DNA of 64,000 nt, from contig OY997592.1 of the NCBI GenBank assembly GCA_963921825.1, forward strand, positions 63,074,336 through 63,138,335, in the 5' to 3' direction. The notes under the pieces were generated by a model. That model had not been told where the DNA came from and searched no databases. It saw only the letters and a program-made list of their open reading frames with translations. The position numbers and the translations under genes are program-made. The first letter of the stretch is position 1. Each line of letters opens with the position of its first letter. Positions 61,971-64,000 of this stretch are shown in pieces. Origin of the DNA: Erodium maritimum. Its lineage: Eukaryota > Streptophyta > Magnoliopsida > Geraniales > Geraniaceae.

Positions 61971-62135
61971 CCCGGACCGTGCCTCTTAGAGGGTCGGTCT
62001 GGGACCCGGACCGTGCTACTCAGAGGGCCGGTACCGAGCCCGGACCGTGCCGCTTAGAGTGCCGAGCCCGGACCGTGCCGCTTAGAGGGCCGGTACAAGG
62101 CATGAACCGTGCCGCTCAGAGGGCCGGCCAGAGGC
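61971..62135. repeat. 28-34 bp CCCGGACCGTGCC repeats in LTR B
   Basis: CCCGGACCGT at 61971, 62005, 62039 and 62067 with a diverged fifth copy, alternating with CTTAGAGGGCCGG. This is the LTR B version of the GGGTC-rich block seen in LTRs A and C. Confidence 0.85.
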
Positions 62136-63035
62136 CCTTTCCGTGCCAAATCTGGGCAGACTCAACTCCTTCTTCCCCAAACTTCGTTTCCACGAAAATC
62201 TACTTCAAAAACTCCATTTCTAACACCAACAAACCCCAAAATCAGTCACAAAAACCCTCAAACTTAAATACCCAAAATGGTTTTCCTCGAAACATTAACA
62301 ATCAAATCATTTCTAACCAAAATCTCCACTACTTCTTCATTAAACAACTATCTAACAACAAAGAACCCGAAACCCATCTAGTTCAAGCAAAAACCATGGA
62401 AACACATTACCTTAAATTGATTGAAAAGAGATTGTGAGAGCTTACTTACCTTTAGGATGAATAGATGATGAAGAATAGAAGACTTTTGAGAGGTTTTGAT
62501 GAAGAAATGGCTTCAAGCTTCCTCTTTTTCTCCCTTTCTTCTTCCTCAAGTCAAGAAGCTCCTCCTCTCTCTCTCCCCTTGTGAATTTCGGCTGCAATGA
62601 TGTGGAATGGGCTGAGTTGTAACCAAAAAATTGTCTTTAACCTATAGTTGAAATTATCCAAAGGCCTCTCCTTGCGTCTTCCTTCTATTTTGTCACTTAT
62701 GACGGCAAATGGGTCATTAGAGACCCATTTATTCTCCTCCAAGCCACCATGGAAAAATGTCCATGTGGGGACCACCTTATCCTTAAGAAATTCCATCACC
62801 TTAATTTAATTAGGGTTTAGTCGTTAATTGGCCTAAGTTTGACTTTTTTGCAAAGACAGTCAATTGAAAGGAAATGACCCAACTAAGCTAACCGTGACGA
62901 CGGCTAAGCTTTTTGGGTCTCGGAAAGGTCCCGAATGACTCCCGGAGTCATCGGTTGACTTTTCTAGCCGAAAGTCAAACTTCGCCAAAAATCACCGGTT
63001 CGACCGGGATCGAACGGGGTGGTTCTTACAAGAAA

Positions 63036-63390
63036 TAAGAAAAATCATCCAAAAAACAAATAATATTTAAAACCACTAGAGCTAACGATGAGGGAAGTCC
63101 AAAGATCATAATGAATAACTTCAAATAATTGAGTAGTGTGAGATAGGGAAGGAGAAAAGGGAAGGCGTAAATGTTTGTCTAATTGACATGCATGACAAGT
63201 ATTATCCAAAGAGTCTTTATTACAAGAAATAAATTTCCTAGAACGAAAGAAATTGAAAAACTTGAGTGTAAGGGTGACCGAGACGACGATGCCAAGTGGT
63301 TGGGGTAACGGTGGATGTGAGAAGCAAGGAGGATGGAGACGAGCGTGAAGACGAAGGGTCGGGCGATGCGAACCCCTGAAACTAAAAGAG
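63036..63390 (-). pseudogene. Copia pre-integrase domain fragment
   Basis: Minus-strand reading gives WHRRLGHP, CHACQLDKHLRLPFSPS and FEVIHYDLWTSLIVSSSG, then DDFSYFLW, which continues at 50539 once LTR B is removed. The His and Cys residues of the HHCC zinc site are visible. Frame changes lie near 63240. Confidence 0.88.
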
Positions 63391-64000
63391 CACTACATCA
63401 AGGGGATCATGTATGGGGATCATGGTTTGTAGAAGTGCTGAGTGAATGTTGACTGGATAATTAATTATTCTTTTGCTGAATTCAGATTTAAAACACTAAA
63501 TACGAAATAAAATTGATTTTTAAAAAAAACAAATTTCATTAATAAATAAATAAATTAACTAACATGCAAATTAAACTTGAACTTGTAATTAATAAATAAA
63601 AATCAAATAATACTATATATACCTGGTATCTAATGTTGTTGCGCGTATGTTGAGTTTTTGTTTGCTTTCTCGATTCGAAGTGTAAATCAATGTTTTTTTG
63701 TGATCAAAAACATGAAATAAATTATTTAGAACAATACGGACTTAATGACTATAAATTTATTAATTTTGGAGAAGTGTTGGTGATTTGATGAATAGGCAAA
63801 GGGTATTTATTAGTGAGTAAAAATTAAATTTTTATGTGTTCTTCGTATTTATTTATAAAAAACCTCAGTCGAGCCACGTGTCAGCACATGAATGGGCTGG
63901 CCACGAATCATAAATCGTGAACCGCGACTTACAATAGTGAGTCGCGGTTCGTGACCTGAATCGCGAACTATAAAATTGTGGTTCGCGAGTCGTGAATCAC
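63391..64000. mobile_element. Probable CACTA (Spm-type) element, left end
   Basis: Copia similarity stops at 63390 and the new sequence begins CACTACATCAAGGG, the CACTA terminal motif. The region to 63890 is AT-rich and non-coding. From 63895 it is packed with inverted GAACCGCGACT/AGTCGCGGTTC repeats, like CACTA subterminal repeats. The other end is outside the window, so the assignment is tentative. Confidence 0.55.
63895..64000. repeat. Inverted subterminal-type repeats
   Basis: ATCGTGAACCGCGACT is followed 9 bases later by its near-perfect inverse AGTCGCGGTTCGTGA. Further half-copies (ATCGCGAACTATAA, GGTTCGCGAGTCGTGAATCA) run to the window end. They can form a strong hairpin. Confidence 0.85.

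Larger units (their letters stand above)
50540..63030 (-). mobile_element. LTR B: solo LTR, split by element C, TSD AGAAA
   Basis: The two arms 50540-51164 and 61063-63030 form one LTR of about 2.6 kb. On the minus strand it starts TGTAAGAACCACCCC and ends CCGGATTTGGGGCGTGACA. Target duplications AGAAA lie at 50535-50539 and 63031-63035. It has the same block order as LTR A. No internal region remains, so it is a solo LTR formed before C inserted. Confidence 0.9.
45378..63390 (-). mobile_element. Host copia element, split by three nested insertions
   Basis: Minus-strand Ty1/copia element. Its parts are a probable 3' LTR at 45378-45635, RNase H and linker at 45636-46432, integrase at 50029-50539 and pre-integrase at 63036-63390. 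Insertions A (46433-50028) and B (50540-63030, itself holding C) separate them. Removing B with one AGAAA copy gives an uninterrupted DDFSYFLWVFPL. Removing A gives LGYPSNHRGF. The right end, with protease and gag, is cut by the CACTA-like element at 63391. Confidence 0.9.

Noticed and set aside
50540-63030. Treating 50540-63030 as one full-length element with two LTRs
   Set aside because: The TSDs show two separate events: AGAAA flanks one LTR whose two arms are non-overlapping, and ACACC flanks the inner element.

Overview
The window is nuclear DNA from a flowering plant, most probably a eudicot; I cannot name the family. The evidence is genes with many short introns carrying GT/AG borders, a ribosomal-protein promoter with telo-box and GGCCCA-type motifs, and dense LTR, LINE, MULE, PIF/Harbinger and CACTA-like elements. 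No bacterial or organellar genes were seen.

Layout. 1-4289 is a decayed Ty3/gypsy element (minus strand) with two broken gag copies, two leader copies, a 41-bp minisatellite and a primer-binding site, but no LTR next to that site. It abuts a truncated Ty1/copia element (4290-7874) that stops inside reverse transcriptase. A LINE scrap follows, then a complete PIF/Harbinger element (8395-10317) whose transposase has one frameshift.

12.5-45 kb is a gene island with four genes, all on the minus strand: RPL10 (uL16), NSA2 (60S assembly factor), a three-PHD-finger protein of the EHD3 type, and a nine-exon Golgi-type methyltransferase of the PMT (DUF248) family. I traced the coding exons of all four; only the initiator exon of NSA2 is unresolved. 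Between them lie two MULE-like elements with long terminal inverted repeats and 9-10 bp target duplications, two GC-rich retroposons with 13-17 bp target duplications, LINE remains and a degenerate second Harbinger transposase.

45.3-63.4 kb is one nest. An old copia element (minus strand) was split by a plus-strand giant LTR (A, 46433-50028) and by a minus-strand solo LTR (B, 50540-63030, target duplication AGAAA). LTR B was itself split by a young, pol-less, gypsy-type element (C, 51165-61062, target duplication ACACC). Removing the insertions restores the copia integrase frame. The window ends inside a probable CACTA element starting at 63391.

The most distinctive signal is shared by the giant LTRs and gypsy leaders. 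They have related domain order, copy-specific short tandem arrays, and a small stem-loop about 290-310 bp from the LTR 3' end whose stem is kept in all four LTR copies while its loop varies.
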